Notes under the pieces: model-generated
The model's input: only the letters and a program-made list of their open reading frames with translations
Databases searched by the model: none
What the model was told of the DNA's origin: nothing
DNA from: Paludibacteraceae bacterium
Lineage (GTDB): Bacteria > Bacteroidota > Bacteroidia > Bacteroidales > Paludibacteraceae
Direction of reading: 5' to 3'
Assembly (NCBI GenBank): GCA_017391525.1
Contig: JAFOYE010000015.1
Location: 1 to 64,000 of the forward strand
Length of the DNA stretch: 64,000 bases
Part shown: positions 25,493 through 33,700 of the stretch, one piece after another
Layout of the letters: each line of letters starts with the position of its first letter
How positions within the stretch are numbered: position 1 is the stretch's first letter
Position numbers and translations under genes: made by a program

Positions 25493-25532
25493 ACAAGCGG
25501 GAAGCGATTCATTACATCACTTCCCGCTTGTT
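25493..25532. terminator. Strong bidirectional terminator
   Basis: A perfect 12-bp stem (acaagcgggaag / cttcccgcttgt) with a 16-base loop, between the convergent DUF2971 and Fic genes. The T-run is weak. Confidence 0.8.
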
Positions 25533-25543
25533 ATATACTCATT

Positions 25544-25559
25544 AAAAGAAATTGTCCCC
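25544..25559. repeat. Direct repeat copy 1 (aaaagaaattgtcccc)
   Basis: A 16-base sequence directly downstream of the Fic stop codon, repeated exactly and in the same orientation at 26832-26847, beyond the Fic promoter. The two copies frame the Fic gene and its control region. Confidence 0.85.
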
Positions 25560-25566
25560 TAGAAAA

Positions 25567-26685
25567 TCAATCTTGCAAATCTGCTACTAACACATAATTC
25601 ACATTCCTGCCACTTTCGCCCGTGTCGCAAAGAATGCCTTTCTGAACCAAGTCTTGTATATCACGCAACGCAGTCGCTGCGGAACAATGTGTCATCTTGG
25701 CCCACTTGCTAGTATTGAGTTTTCCATCCATGCCATCCCATAGACGATTGATAATCTTCACTTGCCGTTCGTTGAGCGAAGTGCTTGCATAAGTCTGCCA
25801 GAAAAGCGATTTCTTAAGCACGCGTTGCACATTGTGCATCGCAGTAGCAATCGCTTCTTCCATGGTCTGCAAGAACCATATTAACCATTGCGTGATGTCT
25901 AAGCCGTGCTTTCCGCTATACTCCAATACCTCATAATAAGCCTTCTTGTTGCGCAAAATAGCTGCTGACATACTGTAAAATCGCATTGGCATACGGTCAG
26001 CACGAGCCAAAAGCATATCAGTAATCGTTCGGGTTAAGCGACCATTGCCATCATCAAAAGGGTGGATGTTCACAAACCACAAGTGCGCTATGGCAGCTTT
26101 CAATACTGGGTCTATCGAACTCTCTTGATTAACCCATTGCAAAAATTGCTTCATCTCCTTCTCCACCTCCTCTGAAGCAGGTGCTTGGTAGTGTACTACC
26201 TCTTTACCCATAGCGCCTGATACTACTTGCATAGGCTCTGCGCCACGCCTCCAAGCAGCCACCGTGATAGGTGTAATGCCCGTTCTGCCAGTAGGAAACA
26301 AGGCTGCATGCCAATTAAATAATCGTTCTTCGGTCAATGGCGCATCCGCATGTTGCACCGCATCCATCAGTACTTGTACCACACCGTCCGTGTAATGATC
26401 TGCCTCTGGCATACCTGCTGTGTCCAAACCAAGGTGTTTGGCTACAGATGAGCGCACATGGTTAGGATTAAGCAACATGCCTTCAATCTCTGCATTGCGG
26501 AGCACATCTTCTGTCATAACCTCCAATGCATTGCGGTGTTGTGTATCAAAACCAAGACCATTCATTAGTCCTATCAATTGTCCCTGCTGCTCTCTAATAC
26601 GTGCAAGAAGTGAGATGATATTGCTATCATTCCAACAGAAGTGAGGCCATTGCTCATATTGCCAAATCCATACAGGTAGTTTCAT
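25567..26685 (-). CDS. Fic family protein (DUF4172-Fic-winged helix)
   Basis: Predicted AMP-transferase of 372 residues. The N-terminal DUF4172 (WIWQYEQWPHFCW, residues 6-18) includes EVMTEDVLRNAEIEG, which resembles the class II autoinhibitory motif. The core motif HPFDDGNGRLTR at about 208-219 is complete, so catalysis should be possible. The C-terminal 70 residues (NERQVKIINRLWDG, SAATALRDIQDL, KGILCDTGESGRNVNYVL) form a winged helix, suggesting autoregulation. It has its own promoter with three GTGAATA sites and lies between 16-bp direct repeats. Confidence 0.92.
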   Translation of the reverse strand: MKLPVWIWQYEQWPHFCWNDSNIISLLARIREQQGQLIGLMNGLGFDTQHRNALEVMTEDVLRNAEIEGMLLNPNHVRSSVAKHLGLDTAGMPEADHYTDGVVQVLMDAVQHADAPLTEERLFNWHAALFPTGRTGITPITVAAWRRGAEPMQVVSGAMGKEVVHYQAPASEEVEKEMKQFLQWVNQESSIDPVLKAAIAHLWFVNIHPFDDGNGRLTRTITDMLLARADRMPMRFYSMSAAILRNKKAYYEVLEYSGKHGLDITQWLIWFLQTMEEAIATAMHNVQRVLKKSLFWQTYASTSLNERQVKIINRLWDGMDGKLNTSKWAKMTHCSAATALRDIQDLVQKGILCDTGESGRNVNYVLVADLQD

Positions 26686-26704
26686 AATTCATTCATATTT
26701 TGAA

Positions 26705-26807
26705 GTGAATACTTGCAATTTTTGCTGCAAAAGTACTACTTTTTTCTGAAATATGCAACAAGTGATGTGAAAAAATGCATTATTCACGTCATTTTTTGAG
26801 GTGAATA
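26705..26807. promoter_or_regulatory. Three GTGAATA half-sites around the Fic promoter (possible operator)
   Basis: GTGAATA occurs at 26705-26711 and 26801-26807, and its complement TATTCAC at 26781-26787. The last two form an inverted pair with 9-bp arms (attattcac / gtgaataat) upstream of the -33 element; the first lies between promoter and start codon. They could be bound by the winged helix of the Fic protein itself; this is inference. Confidence 0.5.
26728..26758 (-). promoter_or_regulatory. Promoter of the Fic gene
   Basis: On the minus strand, TTG (26756-26758) and TACTTTTG (26728-26735) are separated by 20 bases. The leader is about 40 bases. Confidence 0.78.
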
Positions 26808-26831
26808 ATCTATTTTTATTATATCCTAATC

Positions 26832-26847
26832 AAAAGAAATTGTCCCC
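26832..26847. repeat. Direct repeat copy 2 (aaaagaaattgtcccc)
   Basis: Exact copy of 25544-25559 in the same orientation. Together they could mark the ends of an inserted segment of about 1.29 kb that carries the Fic gene. Confidence 0.85.
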
Positions 26848-26871
26848 ATTGTCGTTAAAAAAGATTAACCC

Positions 26872-26903
26872 TTTGCTTATTCCAAATAAATTTAGTACCT
26901 TTG
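26872..26903 (+). promoter_or_regulatory. Promoter of the patatin gene
   Basis: TTTG (26872-26875), 20 bases, TACCTTTG (26896-26903). The ATG follows at 26937. Confidence 0.82.
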
Positions 26904-26936
26904 CAGTCGAGTAATTTGTGGGAATAATACACACTC

Positions 26937-27776
26937 ATGACTGGACTTGTTCTTGAAGGTGGTGGCATGCGTGGCTTGTACACTGCTGGTGTGATTGATA
27001 TCATGCTTGACCATAGTTTTGAGCCTGATGTGGTGTGCGGCACTTCAGCAGGTGTCACCTTTGGTGTGAACCTTCTCTCCAAACAGCGAGGTCGTGTATT
27101 GCGCTATAATAAACGCTTTGTTGGCGATCGCCGATACATCAGTTTACACTCGTGGCTCACGACTGGCAATATGATCAATATGGATTTTGCTTATGATCTG
27201 TTACCCAGAGAGTTAGATCCTTTTGATGACGAGACTTTCATGGCTTCTAAGGCGGCTTTTTATGCCACTATCACCAATATGGAAACTGGTGAGGCGGAAT
27301 ATGTGCGTCTGCATAGCACATGGGAGCAGATGGATGTTATTCGTGCTTCTGCTTCCTTGCCTATTGTCAGTCGTCCTGTAGAGTGGCAGGGACAAAAATA
27401 CCTTGATGGTGGGTTGGCAGATAATATTCCGTTAGACAAATGTTTAGAGTTGGATTGTGATAAGGTAATCATTGTTCTCACTCGTCCATTGGGCTATGTT
27501 CGTAAGGAAAACCTCACGACTATCACGCGCCTGTGTTATCCTCGGTATAAGAACCTCCTTCACACAGTTGAGAAACGCAACGAGAACTACAATCGCCGTA
27601 TAGAGCAAATAGAGGAACTAGAACGCGAAGGCAAAGTGTTTGTTCTGCGTCCGTCAGAGGATATTGCCATATCTCGTTTGGAGAAAAATCCTGCTCGACT
27701 AGAGCAAGTATATGAACTTGGATTGAAAGATGCTGCTGCCCAATGGCAAGCTTTAGAAGAATATTTAGCTAAATAG
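26937..27776 (+). CDS. Patatin-like phospholipase
   Basis: A 279-residue predicted lipid acyl hydrolase with the Ser-Asp dyad of patatins: oxyanion loop GGGMRG (8-13), nucleophile elbow GTSAG (35-39) and catalytic Asp in DGGLADN (about 158-164). No signal peptide, so cytoplasmic or membrane-associated. The family includes RssA/YjjU-type bacterial hydrolases; the Bacteroidales members resemble YjjU. The DUF1294 gene follows after seven bases. Confidence 0.93.
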   Translation: MTGLVLEGGGMRGLYTAGVIDIMLDHSFEPDVVCGTSAGVTFGVNLLSKQRGRVLRYNKRFVGDRRYISLHSWLTTGNMINMDFAYDLLPRELDPFDDETFMASKAAFYATITNMETGEAEYVRLHSTWEQMDVIRASASLPIVSRPVEWQGQKYLDGGLADNIPLDKCLELDCDKVIIVLTRPLGYVRKENLTTITRLCYPRYKNLLHTVEKRNENYNRRIEQIEELEREGKVFVLRPSEDIAISRLEKNPARLEQVYELGLKDAAAQWQALEEYLAK

Positions 27777-27783
27777 TGAGCGT

Positions 27784-28044
27784 ATGATATTATACTGGTA
27801 TCTATTGATAATCAATGTGTTTACGTTTGTTTGTTATGGCCTAGACAAACTCAAAGCCAAAAGAAATGCACGCCGCATTAGCGAGCGTGCATTGCTGCTA
27901 CTTGCATTGGTGGGTGGCAGCGTGGGGGCATGGCTTGGAATGCTTGTATGGCGTCATAAAACCAAGCATGCTATGTTTAGTATTGGGGTACCCGTTATGC
28001 TTTTGCTGCAAGCAGCACTCTATTGGTGGATTACCGTTCGTTAA
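27784..28044 (+). CDS. DUF1294 small membrane protein
   Basis: An 86-residue integral membrane protein. The DUF1294 motifs GLDKLKAKRNARRISE (19-34) and GGSVGAWLGMLVWRHKTKH (44-62) are both present, between an N-terminal and a C-terminal hydrophobic helix. Function unknown. It probably shares the patatin transcript and ends before a strong terminator. Confidence 0.88.
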   Translation: MILYWYLLIINVFTFVCYGLDKLKAKRNARRISERALLLLALVGGSVGAWLGMLVWRHKTKHAMFSIGVPVMLLLQAALYWWITVR

Positions 28045-28062
28045 GTAGTGTAGCATAGAAAT

Positions 28063-28096
28063 ACAATACAAGCCTCCTCCTGGGGGCTTGTATTGT
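28063..28096. terminator. Bidirectional terminator after DUF1294
   Basis: A 12-bp stem (acaatacaagcc / ggcttgtattgt) extended by part of tcc/ggg pairing, followed by gttttaa. Confidence 0.88.
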
Positions 28097-28129
28097 GTTT
28101 TAATACCTTATACTTCAGACGCTTGCGCC

Positions 28130-28190
28130 GATCTACAGTATCAAAGATGCGATCTACAGGGCAATGCCCGATCTACAAGTGTAGCGATCT
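28130..28190. repeat. Palindrome array G with linker GATCTACA
   Basis: The linker GATCTACA occurs at 28140-28147, 28151-28158 and 28170-28177, with a partial copy at 28186-28190. Between the copies are small palindromes: cgcttgcg (28130-28137) and gggcaatgccc (28159-28169). The last linker overlaps the stop codon of the CE2-like gene. Confidence 0.75.
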
Positions 28191-29337
28191 ATTTTACTGG
28201 GTTGTCTTGCAATCCCCAACCTGTGATAGTGGCGATATATGGGATATACGCATATGCGAACTTCTGGTGTCCCAAATAGTTAGGATGGAAGTTGGCGCCT
28301 TGGTCTTCGTCTGTGTCCAAATACAAAGCTGGTAAAGTGGCCAAGAAATGCACATTAGGCATTGGGCAAGTATTGACCAATTCACGCATATAATCTAACA
28401 AGGTGCTATGTGATTTGCTAGAAACGCAGAGCACAGGGTGGTCCTCACCATAGTAGTCTTTGATAGAACGAATCAATCTCCAATAACCATCGCGGAACTT
28501 CTCATAAGATGGTTGCATGGATACAGAGAAGTCATTGCCTCCTAAGTAGATAATACTGATATCTGGCTTCATACCAGTACCCTCAGGACTCCAACGGAGA
28601 GTAGAATCCTCGTCGAAGGTTTGCAAGTAACGGTCTGGCATATGGTAGCCTGCAAACTTAGAATTATAGTTACGCGCAGCGCCCATACCAGAGTGTGCGA
28701 TAACCATATAGTCAGCGTTAAAATAGCGCGCTAAGATAGCTGGGAAAGAGCGAGAAGCGTTCTCGGTTTCTGGTGTGAATTTGGCTTTGCGAGAAGTAGC
28801 TTCTACACCATAACCGCAGTCATAACTTGCGCCAATAAACTCCATTTGGCGCTCGCGCAATGGTTCTGCTGCATAAAAAACACCCTTGTCGGTAGCAAAC
28901 TCGTGGATGGTTACTTTACCTTGTTCGCCCTCGGTTCGCTTTTGAATGATGACTTGGTGAGTCTTGATTTTGGACTTCTTTAGGTATTGAGGATCAATGA
29001 GTTCGTATACTGAGTCTGCTCCTGTCACTTCGATGATACGGTGTGGTTCTGCACTCATGGGAGCGTCGATCCAAACGTTGAAATAATTGTGGCGTGTGGC
29101 TGCCAGTTTAGGGTCTGCGTCGTATTTAAAATCACTTGCACGCATGGTTAAACTTTTGCCAGAAAAAGCGATGCGGCAATAGACGGCTGTCCAGTCAAAA
29201 GATACATCGGTGCCCTCTGTTAGAATGCGACCAACGAAAGTGAGACGTGTGTCAGAAGCGGGGATAGTTTCAGCCTTAAGATAAAGTGGCGATAAGGTGA
29301 GAAGGCAAAGAATTGCCGAGAAAAAGATTTTTTTCAT
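28189..29337 (-). CDS. Secreted CE2-like acetylesterase (SGNH/GDSL hydrolase)
   Basis: Predicted exported deacetylase of plant polysaccharides. Signal peptide at residues 1-22. An N-terminal jelly-roll (about 30-150, with TFVGRILTEG and SFDWTAVYCRIAFSGKSL) is typical of carbohydrate esterase family 2. The SGNH domain follows: SYDCGYG near 190, the nucleophile region AHSGMGAARNY near 220, IYLGGNDFS and the catalytic His in NFHPNYLGHQ. Length of 382 residues is normal. It stands alone, without other glycan-degrading genes beside it. Confidence 0.82.
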   Translation of the reverse strand: MKKIFFSAILCLLTLSPLYLKAETIPASDTRLTFVGRILTEGTDVSFDWTAVYCRIAFSGKSLTMRASDFKYDADPKLAATRHNYFNVWIDAPMSAEPHRIIEVTGADSVYELIDPQYLKKSKIKTHQVIIQKRTEGEQGKVTIHEFATDKGVFYAAEPLRERQMEFIGASYDCGYGVEATSRKAKFTPETENASRSFPAILARYFNADYMVIAHSGMGAARNYNSKFAGYHMPDRYLQTFDEDSTLRWSPEGTGMKPDISIIYLGGNDFSVSMQPSYEKFRDGYWRLIRSIKDYYGEDHPVLCVSSKSHSTLLDYMRELVNTCPMPNVHFLATLPALYLDTDEDQGANFHPNYLGHQKFAYAYIPYIATITGWGLQDNPVK

Positions 29338-29365
29338 GATATTGATTTATGAATTAATAACGGCA

Positions 29366-29396
29366 CAAAAGTACTACAATTCTACCATATACGCAA
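29366..29396 (-). promoter_or_regulatory. Promoter of the CE2-like esterase gene
   Basis: On the minus strand, TTG (29394-29396) and TACTTTTG (29366-29373) are separated by 20 bases. The ATG is at 29337. Confidence 0.78.
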
Positions 29397-29432
29397 GTAA
29401 TTTTTACTAAAAGTAAACTTTTGCAATAAATA

Positions 29433-29464
29433 TTTGCATATCTCCCTTTTTTTTTGTATCTTTG
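29433..29464 (+). promoter_or_regulatory. Promoter of pta
   Basis: TTTG (29433-29436), 20 bases, TATCTTTG (29457-29464). The ATG is at 29502. No further promoter of this form is seen before ackA, GH13, UbiA or Maf, so these may share this transcript. Confidence 0.82.
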
Positions 29465-29501
29465 CACGCTATTTGACAAGAGAATATAAAAACACAAAAT
29501 C

Positions 29502-30518
29502 ATGGATATACTACAACAAATGCTTAAACGTGCGCAAGCTAATCCTCAGCGCATCGTGTTGCCAGAAGGTGACGAGCCTCGTACATTGGAGGCAGCTAAC
29601 TTGCTTTTGAAAGATAAAGTGGCTAAACTCATCCTTATTGGCGATCCTGCTGTCATTCGTCAAATGGCTCAGGAGAAAAACTATGAATACATCCTCAGCG
29701 AGGAGAGTGAACTCACTATCTTGGATCCATTGACCGATCCTAAGATGCCAGAGTATGCGAACCTCCTCTTTGAGCTCCGTAAAGCGAAAGGTATGACCCT
29801 CGAGCAAGCGACAGAGAAAGTCAAAGATCCTCTTTATCTTGGTTGCCTACTCATCAAGAATGGTGATGCTGATGGTGAGCTTGCAGGTGCTCGCGGTACT
29901 ACCGCAGATACGATCCGTCCTGCATTCCAAATTCTCAAGACTCGTCCAGGCGTACACATCGTATCGGGTGCTTTCTTGATGTTTACCCCAGCTACTCATT
30001 TGGGTGAGGGCGGTTTCCTTGTGTTCGCGGACTGCGCCGTTAACCCATGTCCTAACGCACAAGAGTTGGCAGAGATCGCTGTGACAACAGCCGAGACCGC
30101 TAAGGCGCTTGGAGGCATTGAGCCACGCGTGGCAATGCTCAGTTTCTCTAGCAAGGGTAGTGCAAAGCACGAGCTTGTGGATAAAGTGGTAGAGGCTACT
30201 CGTATCGCACATGAGATGGCACCAGACTTGGCGCTCGATGGCGAGTTGCAGTTGGATGCAGCACTCGTGGAGAGTGTAGGTGCGCAAAAAGCACCAGGTT
30301 CTGCTGTGGCAGGCAAAGCGAATGTGCTTGTCTTCCCAGACTTGCAAGCAGGTAACATCGGTTATAAACTCGTAGAGCGTTTTTCTGGAGCAGATGCGGT
30401 AGGTCCTATCCTCCAAGGTATCGCAGCACCAGTCAATGACCTCAGCCGTGGCTGCAAGGTGCAAGACATCGTGCAAATGGTGATCATCACCGCTAACCAA
30501 GCAATTGGCATGCGCTAA
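29502..30518 (+). CDS. pta: Phosphate acetyltransferase
   Basis: Converts acetyl-CoA and phosphate to acetyl phosphate in the acetate overflow pathway. The 338-residue protein is the short, single-domain form: LPEGDEPRTLEAA (about 20-32), the conserved AGARGTTADTIRPAFQ segment near 128-143, FLVFADCAVNPCPNAQELAEIA near 170-191 and GKANVLVFPDLQAGNIGYKLVER near 270-292. It precedes ackA, the usual order. A small palindrome encloses its stop codon. Confidence 0.96.
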   Translation: MDILQQMLKRAQANPQRIVLPEGDEPRTLEAANLLLKDKVAKLILIGDPAVIRQMAQEKNYEYILSEESELTILDPLTDPKMPEYANLLFELRKAKGMTLEQATEKVKDPLYLGCLLIKNGDADGELAGARGTTADTIRPAFQILKTRPGVHIVSGAFLMFTPATHLGEGGFLVFADCAVNPCPNAQELAEIAVTTAETAKALGGIEPRVAMLSFSSKGSAKHELVDKVVEATRIAHEMAPDLALDGELQLDAALVESVGAQKAPGSAVAGKANVLVFPDLQAGNIGYKLVERFSGADAVGPILQGIAAPVNDLSRGCKVQDIVQMVIITANQAIGMR

Positions 30519-30597
30519 CGCATGCAGGACGGCCTTTGGCCTATAGGACGCTCGCAGGCGAGCTATAGGACGGCGCAAGGCGCCTATGGGTTATAGG
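30508..30597. repeat. Palindrome array A, linker TATAGGAC (pta-ackA spacer)
   Basis: Four palindromes occur in a row: gcatgcgctaacgcatgc (30508-30525, with the pta stop codon in its loop), ggcctttggcc (30531-30541), gctcgcaggcgagc (30550-30563) and ggcgcaaggcgcc (30572-30584). They are joined by aggac, tataggac and tataggac. The array ends with tatgggttatagg. Stems are 4-7 bp and differ in sequence, while the linker is constant. Confidence 0.9.
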
Positions 30598-30637
30598 CAA
30601 AGGAATAAGAATTAACCAAAAAACACAATAAAAACAC

Positions 30638-31828
30638 ATGAAAATCTTAGTTTTGAACTGCGGAAGTAGCAGTATAAAGTATAAACTTTTTGATATGGAT
30701 ACCCGCGCTGTGATGGTATCCGGTGGAGTAGAGAAAATTGGTTTGCCAGACTCTTTCTTGCAAATCAAATTAGCTAATGGCGAGAAAGTGAAGATCGAGC
30801 AAGCAATGCCAGAGCATACTGTAGGTATTCAATTGATCTTGAATAGCCTTGTGGATGAGAAGATCGGTTGCATCGCTTCTTTGGACGAGGTACAAGCTGT
30901 GGGTCACCGCGTAGTACATGGTGGCGAGAAGTTCAACAAGTCTGTGCTTATCACTCCAGAGGTGAAGGAGATGATCGTTAAGTGCATCGAGCTCGCTCCT
31001 CTTCATAACCCAGCTAACCTTAAGGGTATTGAGGCGATTGAGCAAGCGCTTCCTGGCGTTCCTCAAGTGGCTGTGTTTGATACCGCTTTCCATCAAACTA
31101 TGCCAGACGAGGCATATATGTACGCTATCCCTTATGAGTTGTACGAGAAGTATGCTATCCGTCGCTACGGCTTCCACGGAACCTCTCATCGCTATGTTTC
31201 TGCTCGTGTATGCGAGTACCTCGGTGTGGATCCTAAGACTACTAAGGTGATTACTGCTCACATTGGTAATGGTGGTAGCTGTACAGCCGTGCTCAATGGT
31301 GAGTCTGTAGATACATCCATGGGTCTTACCCCACTGGAGGGTTTGATGATGGGTACACGTGCCGGCGATATGGACCTTGGTGCTGCTACTTATATCATGG
31401 AGAAAGAGAATCTCTCCACCACTGAGTTCTCTAACCTTATGAACAAGAAGTCTGGTCTCATGGGTGTGAGCGGCGTGTCAAGCGATGCTCGCGACATCGA
31501 GAACGCTGTACAAGAGGGTAATAAGCGTGCAGACCTCGCTCGTCGTATGTTCATCTATCGCGTGAAGAAGTATATCGGCGCTTATGCTGCGGCTATGAAC
31601 GGTGTGGATGTGATCGTCTTTACAGGTGGTATCGGTGAGAACGATATGTATGTACGTGGTGAGATTATCAAGGGCTTAACTTACCTTGGCGTGGACTTCG
31701 ACGAGAGCAAGAACAAAGTACGTGGTGAGGAGGCGCTCCTTACCACTCCAGAGAGCAAAGTGAAAGTGTGCGTGATTCCTACCGATGAGGAATGGATGAT
31801 TGCATCTGACACACAAGAGCTAATTTAA
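30638..31828 (+). CDS. ackA: Acetate kinase
   Basis: Makes ATP and acetate from acetyl phosphate. The 396-residue protein begins MKILVLNCGSSSIKYKLF, the ASKHA phosphate-binding motif. AckA signatures follow: HRVVHGGEKF (about 89-98), FDTAFHQTMP (about 146-155), GFHGTSHRYV (about 178-187), AHIGNGGSCTAV (about 207-218), and IVFTGGIGEND (about 325-335) with the catalytic and nucleotide-binding residues intact. Full length. Confidence 0.97.
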   Translation: MKILVLNCGSSSIKYKLFDMDTRAVMVSGGVEKIGLPDSFLQIKLANGEKVKIEQAMPEHTVGIQLILNSLVDEKIGCIASLDEVQAVGHRVVHGGEKFNKSVLITPEVKEMIVKCIELAPLHNPANLKGIEAIEQALPGVPQVAVFDTAFHQTMPDEAYMYAIPYELYEKYAIRRYGFHGTSHRYVSARVCEYLGVDPKTTKVITAHIGNGGSCTAVLNGESVDTSMGLTPLEGLMMGTRAGDMDLGAATYIMEKENLSTTEFSNLMNKKSGLMGVSGVSSDARDIENAVQEGNKRADLARRMFIYRVKKYIGAYAAAMNGVDVIVFTGGIGENDMYVRGEIIKGLTYLGVDFDESKNKVRGEEALLTTPESKVKVCVIPTDEEWMIASDTQELI

Positions 31829-31854
31829 TTGAGAATTTTGAATTAAGACCACTG

Positions 31855-32001
31855 CGTTGTTAGACCGGGCTAAAGCCCTGTTAGACCATTGCATTGTTAG
31901 ACCGCCCTGCGGGCTGTTAGATTCTATAAGTCCAACAGCTCGCGTCGCGAGCGATCCAACAGGCGAAGCCGGTCTTTCATCCAACAGCTCGCAACGCGAG
32001 C
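31855..32001. repeat. Palindrome array B, linker TGTTAGACC (ackA-GH13 spacer)
   Basis: Palindromes: gggctaaagccc (31867-31878), gccctgcgggc (31904-31914), gctcgcgtcgcgagc (31938-31952), ggcgaagcc (31962-31970) and gctcgcaacgcgagc (31987-32001). In the first half the linker is tgttagacc, repeated three times; in the second half it appears in the opposite sense as g(a)tccaaca. Two of the palindromes share the stem gctcgc/gcgagc, also seen in array A. Confidence 0.88.
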
Positions 32002-32010
32002 GATCTAAAT

Positions 32011-33648
32011 ATGAAACCAATTATTTATCAATTACTACCTCGTTTGTTTACCAACTACAACGAGACTCGTCGTCACGGCGGTAGCATGCAAGAGAATGGC
32101 TGCGGTACCCTCAATGGTATCACCCCAAAGGCCTTGCGTGCTATTCGTGATTTAGGTGCTACCCATGTGTGGTACACCGGTATTATTCGCCACGCGACTG
32201 CTATGTACAATACCCCAAGTATCGTTAAAGGTCTTGCGGGTAGCCCATATGCCATCACCGATTACTATGATGTACATCCTGATTTGTGCGAGGACAAACG
32301 CCATCGTATGCAAGAGTTTACTGATCTTGTAGAGCGTAGCCACAAGGCAGGACTAGATGTGATCATCGACTTTGTACCTAACCATGTGGCGCGTGAGTAT
32401 CACTCTACCGCTAAACCTCGTGGTGTACAAGATTTAGGTGCTAACGATAACCCAGAGTGGGCGTTCTCTCCGCTTAATAATTTCTACTATATCCCTGGGC
32501 AGAAGTTTGCTCCTTATGTCAATATAGCTGACTACGAGGAGTATCCTGCTCGTGCTACTGGTAACGACTGCTTCAGAGCAGACCCTTGTGTGAACGACTG
32601 GTTTGAGACCGTCAAACTCAACTATGGTGTCTTCTACCAAGGTGGTGGCGAGAAACAGTTTGATCCTATACCAGATACGTGGCACAAAATGCTCCATATC
32701 TTGCTCTTCTGGGCAGGCAAAGGTGTGGATGGTTTCCGCTGCGATATGGCGGAGATGGTGCCACAAGAGTTCTGGTCTTGGGCTATTGAGCAAGTTAAAG
32801 CCAAGTATCCTAATATCCTCTTTATTGCTGAGGTGTATAACCCTAGTCTCTATCGTGACTATTTGAGTACAGGTTTTGATTACCTCTATGACAAAGTGGG
32901 TATGTACGATTATTTGCGCGGAGTGACTAGTCATGACTGGCCTGCGGAGGGTATCACCCAGCAATGGCAACAAGTGGATGATATTCGTGATAAGATGCTC
33001 TACTTCCTTGAGAACCACGATGAGCAACGTATTGCTAGTGGATTCTTCTGTGGTCGCGGTATGTGTGCAGAACCAGCAATGATAGTGGCTGCAACCCTTG
33101 GTACGAACCCTGTGATGGTGTACGCTGGCCAGGAGTTGGGCGAGAAAGGTATGGATGCCGAAGGCTTCTCCGGTATTGATGGCAGAACGACTATCTTTGA
33201 TTATTGGGGTGTCAAGTCTCTCCAGGCATGGGCTAACCATGGTAAGTTCGATGGTGCAGGCTTGGATGAAGAGCAGCAGACCTTGCGTACTTTCTATCGC
33301 CAATTGCTGCGCGTGGCTCGCTCCGAGAAAGCAATCACCATGGGTGATATGTACGACTTGACTTATGCACAAGGCGAAGGATTCAACAAGCATGAGCAAT
33401 ATGCGTTTATTCGTAAATACAAAAAGCAAACACTTCTTATAGTGCTGAACTTCGATGACCGCCAAGTGGATATGCAAGTGCGCATCCCTCAAGATGCATT
33501 TGAATATCTCAAACTAGAGGAAGAATCATTGGCAAAGGCTGAAGATTTGCTCACAGGTACAGAATACACCTTCCCGCTTCATCCGCATACACCAATATGC
33601 CTCACTCTTCCTGCGTGGAAAGGTGTGATACTTAAGGTTAAAGGGTAA
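32011..33648 (+). CDS. Cytoplasmic GH13 alpha-amylase-family enzyme
   Basis: A 545-residue glycoside hydrolase without a signal peptide, so probably acting on internal alpha-glucans or imported maltodextrins. GH13 motifs: DVIIDFVPNHV (region I, about 115-125), GFRCDMAEMV with the nucleophile Asp near 243, FIAEVY with the acid/base Glu near 275, and FLENHDEQR with the third Asp near 335. The N-terminus begins directly with the barrel (IYQLLPRLFTNYN). Exact specificity is not clear; starch or glycogen turnover fits the glycogen block at 59-64 kb. Confidence 0.92.
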   Translation: MKPIIYQLLPRLFTNYNETRRHGGSMQENGCGTLNGITPKALRAIRDLGATHVWYTGIIRHATAMYNTPSIVKGLAGSPYAITDYYDVHPDLCEDKRHRMQEFTDLVERSHKAGLDVIIDFVPNHVAREYHSTAKPRGVQDLGANDNPEWAFSPLNNFYYIPGQKFAPYVNIADYEEYPARATGNDCFRADPCVNDWFETVKLNYGVFYQGGGEKQFDPIPDTWHKMLHILLFWAGKGVDGFRCDMAEMVPQEFWSWAIEQVKAKYPNILFIAEVYNPSLYRDYLSTGFDYLYDKVGMYDYLRGVTSHDWPAEGITQQWQQVDDIRDKMLYFLENHDEQRIASGFFCGRGMCAEPAMIVAATLGTNPVMVYAGQELGEKGMDAEGFSGIDGRTTIFDYWGVKSLQAWANHGKFDGAGLDEEQQTLRTFYRQLLRVARSEKAITMGDMYDLTYAQGEGFNKHEQYAFIRKYKKQTLLIVLNFDDRQVDMQVRIPQDAFEYLKLEEESLAKAEDLLTGTEYTFPLHPHTPICLTLPAWKGVILKVKG

Positions 33649-33700
33649 AGGTTATAGGTTATGGGACGCCCTTCGGGCTATAGGTTATAGGTTAAAGGTA
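33637..33700. repeat. Array C: heptads around the palindrome gcccttcgggc
   Basis: Heptads GTTAAAG, GGTAAAG, GTTATAG, GTTATGG (33637-33664) start inside the last codons of the GH13 gene. Then comes the palindrome gcccttcgggc (33668-33678), and then tatag, GTTATAG, GTTAAAG before the UbiA start. This spacer has both the heptad and the palindrome part in one place. Confidence 0.88.

Noticed and set aside
32434..33492. A 352-codon frame opposite the GH13 gene
   Set aside because: Antisense of a gene with all catalytic motifs; no conserved pattern.
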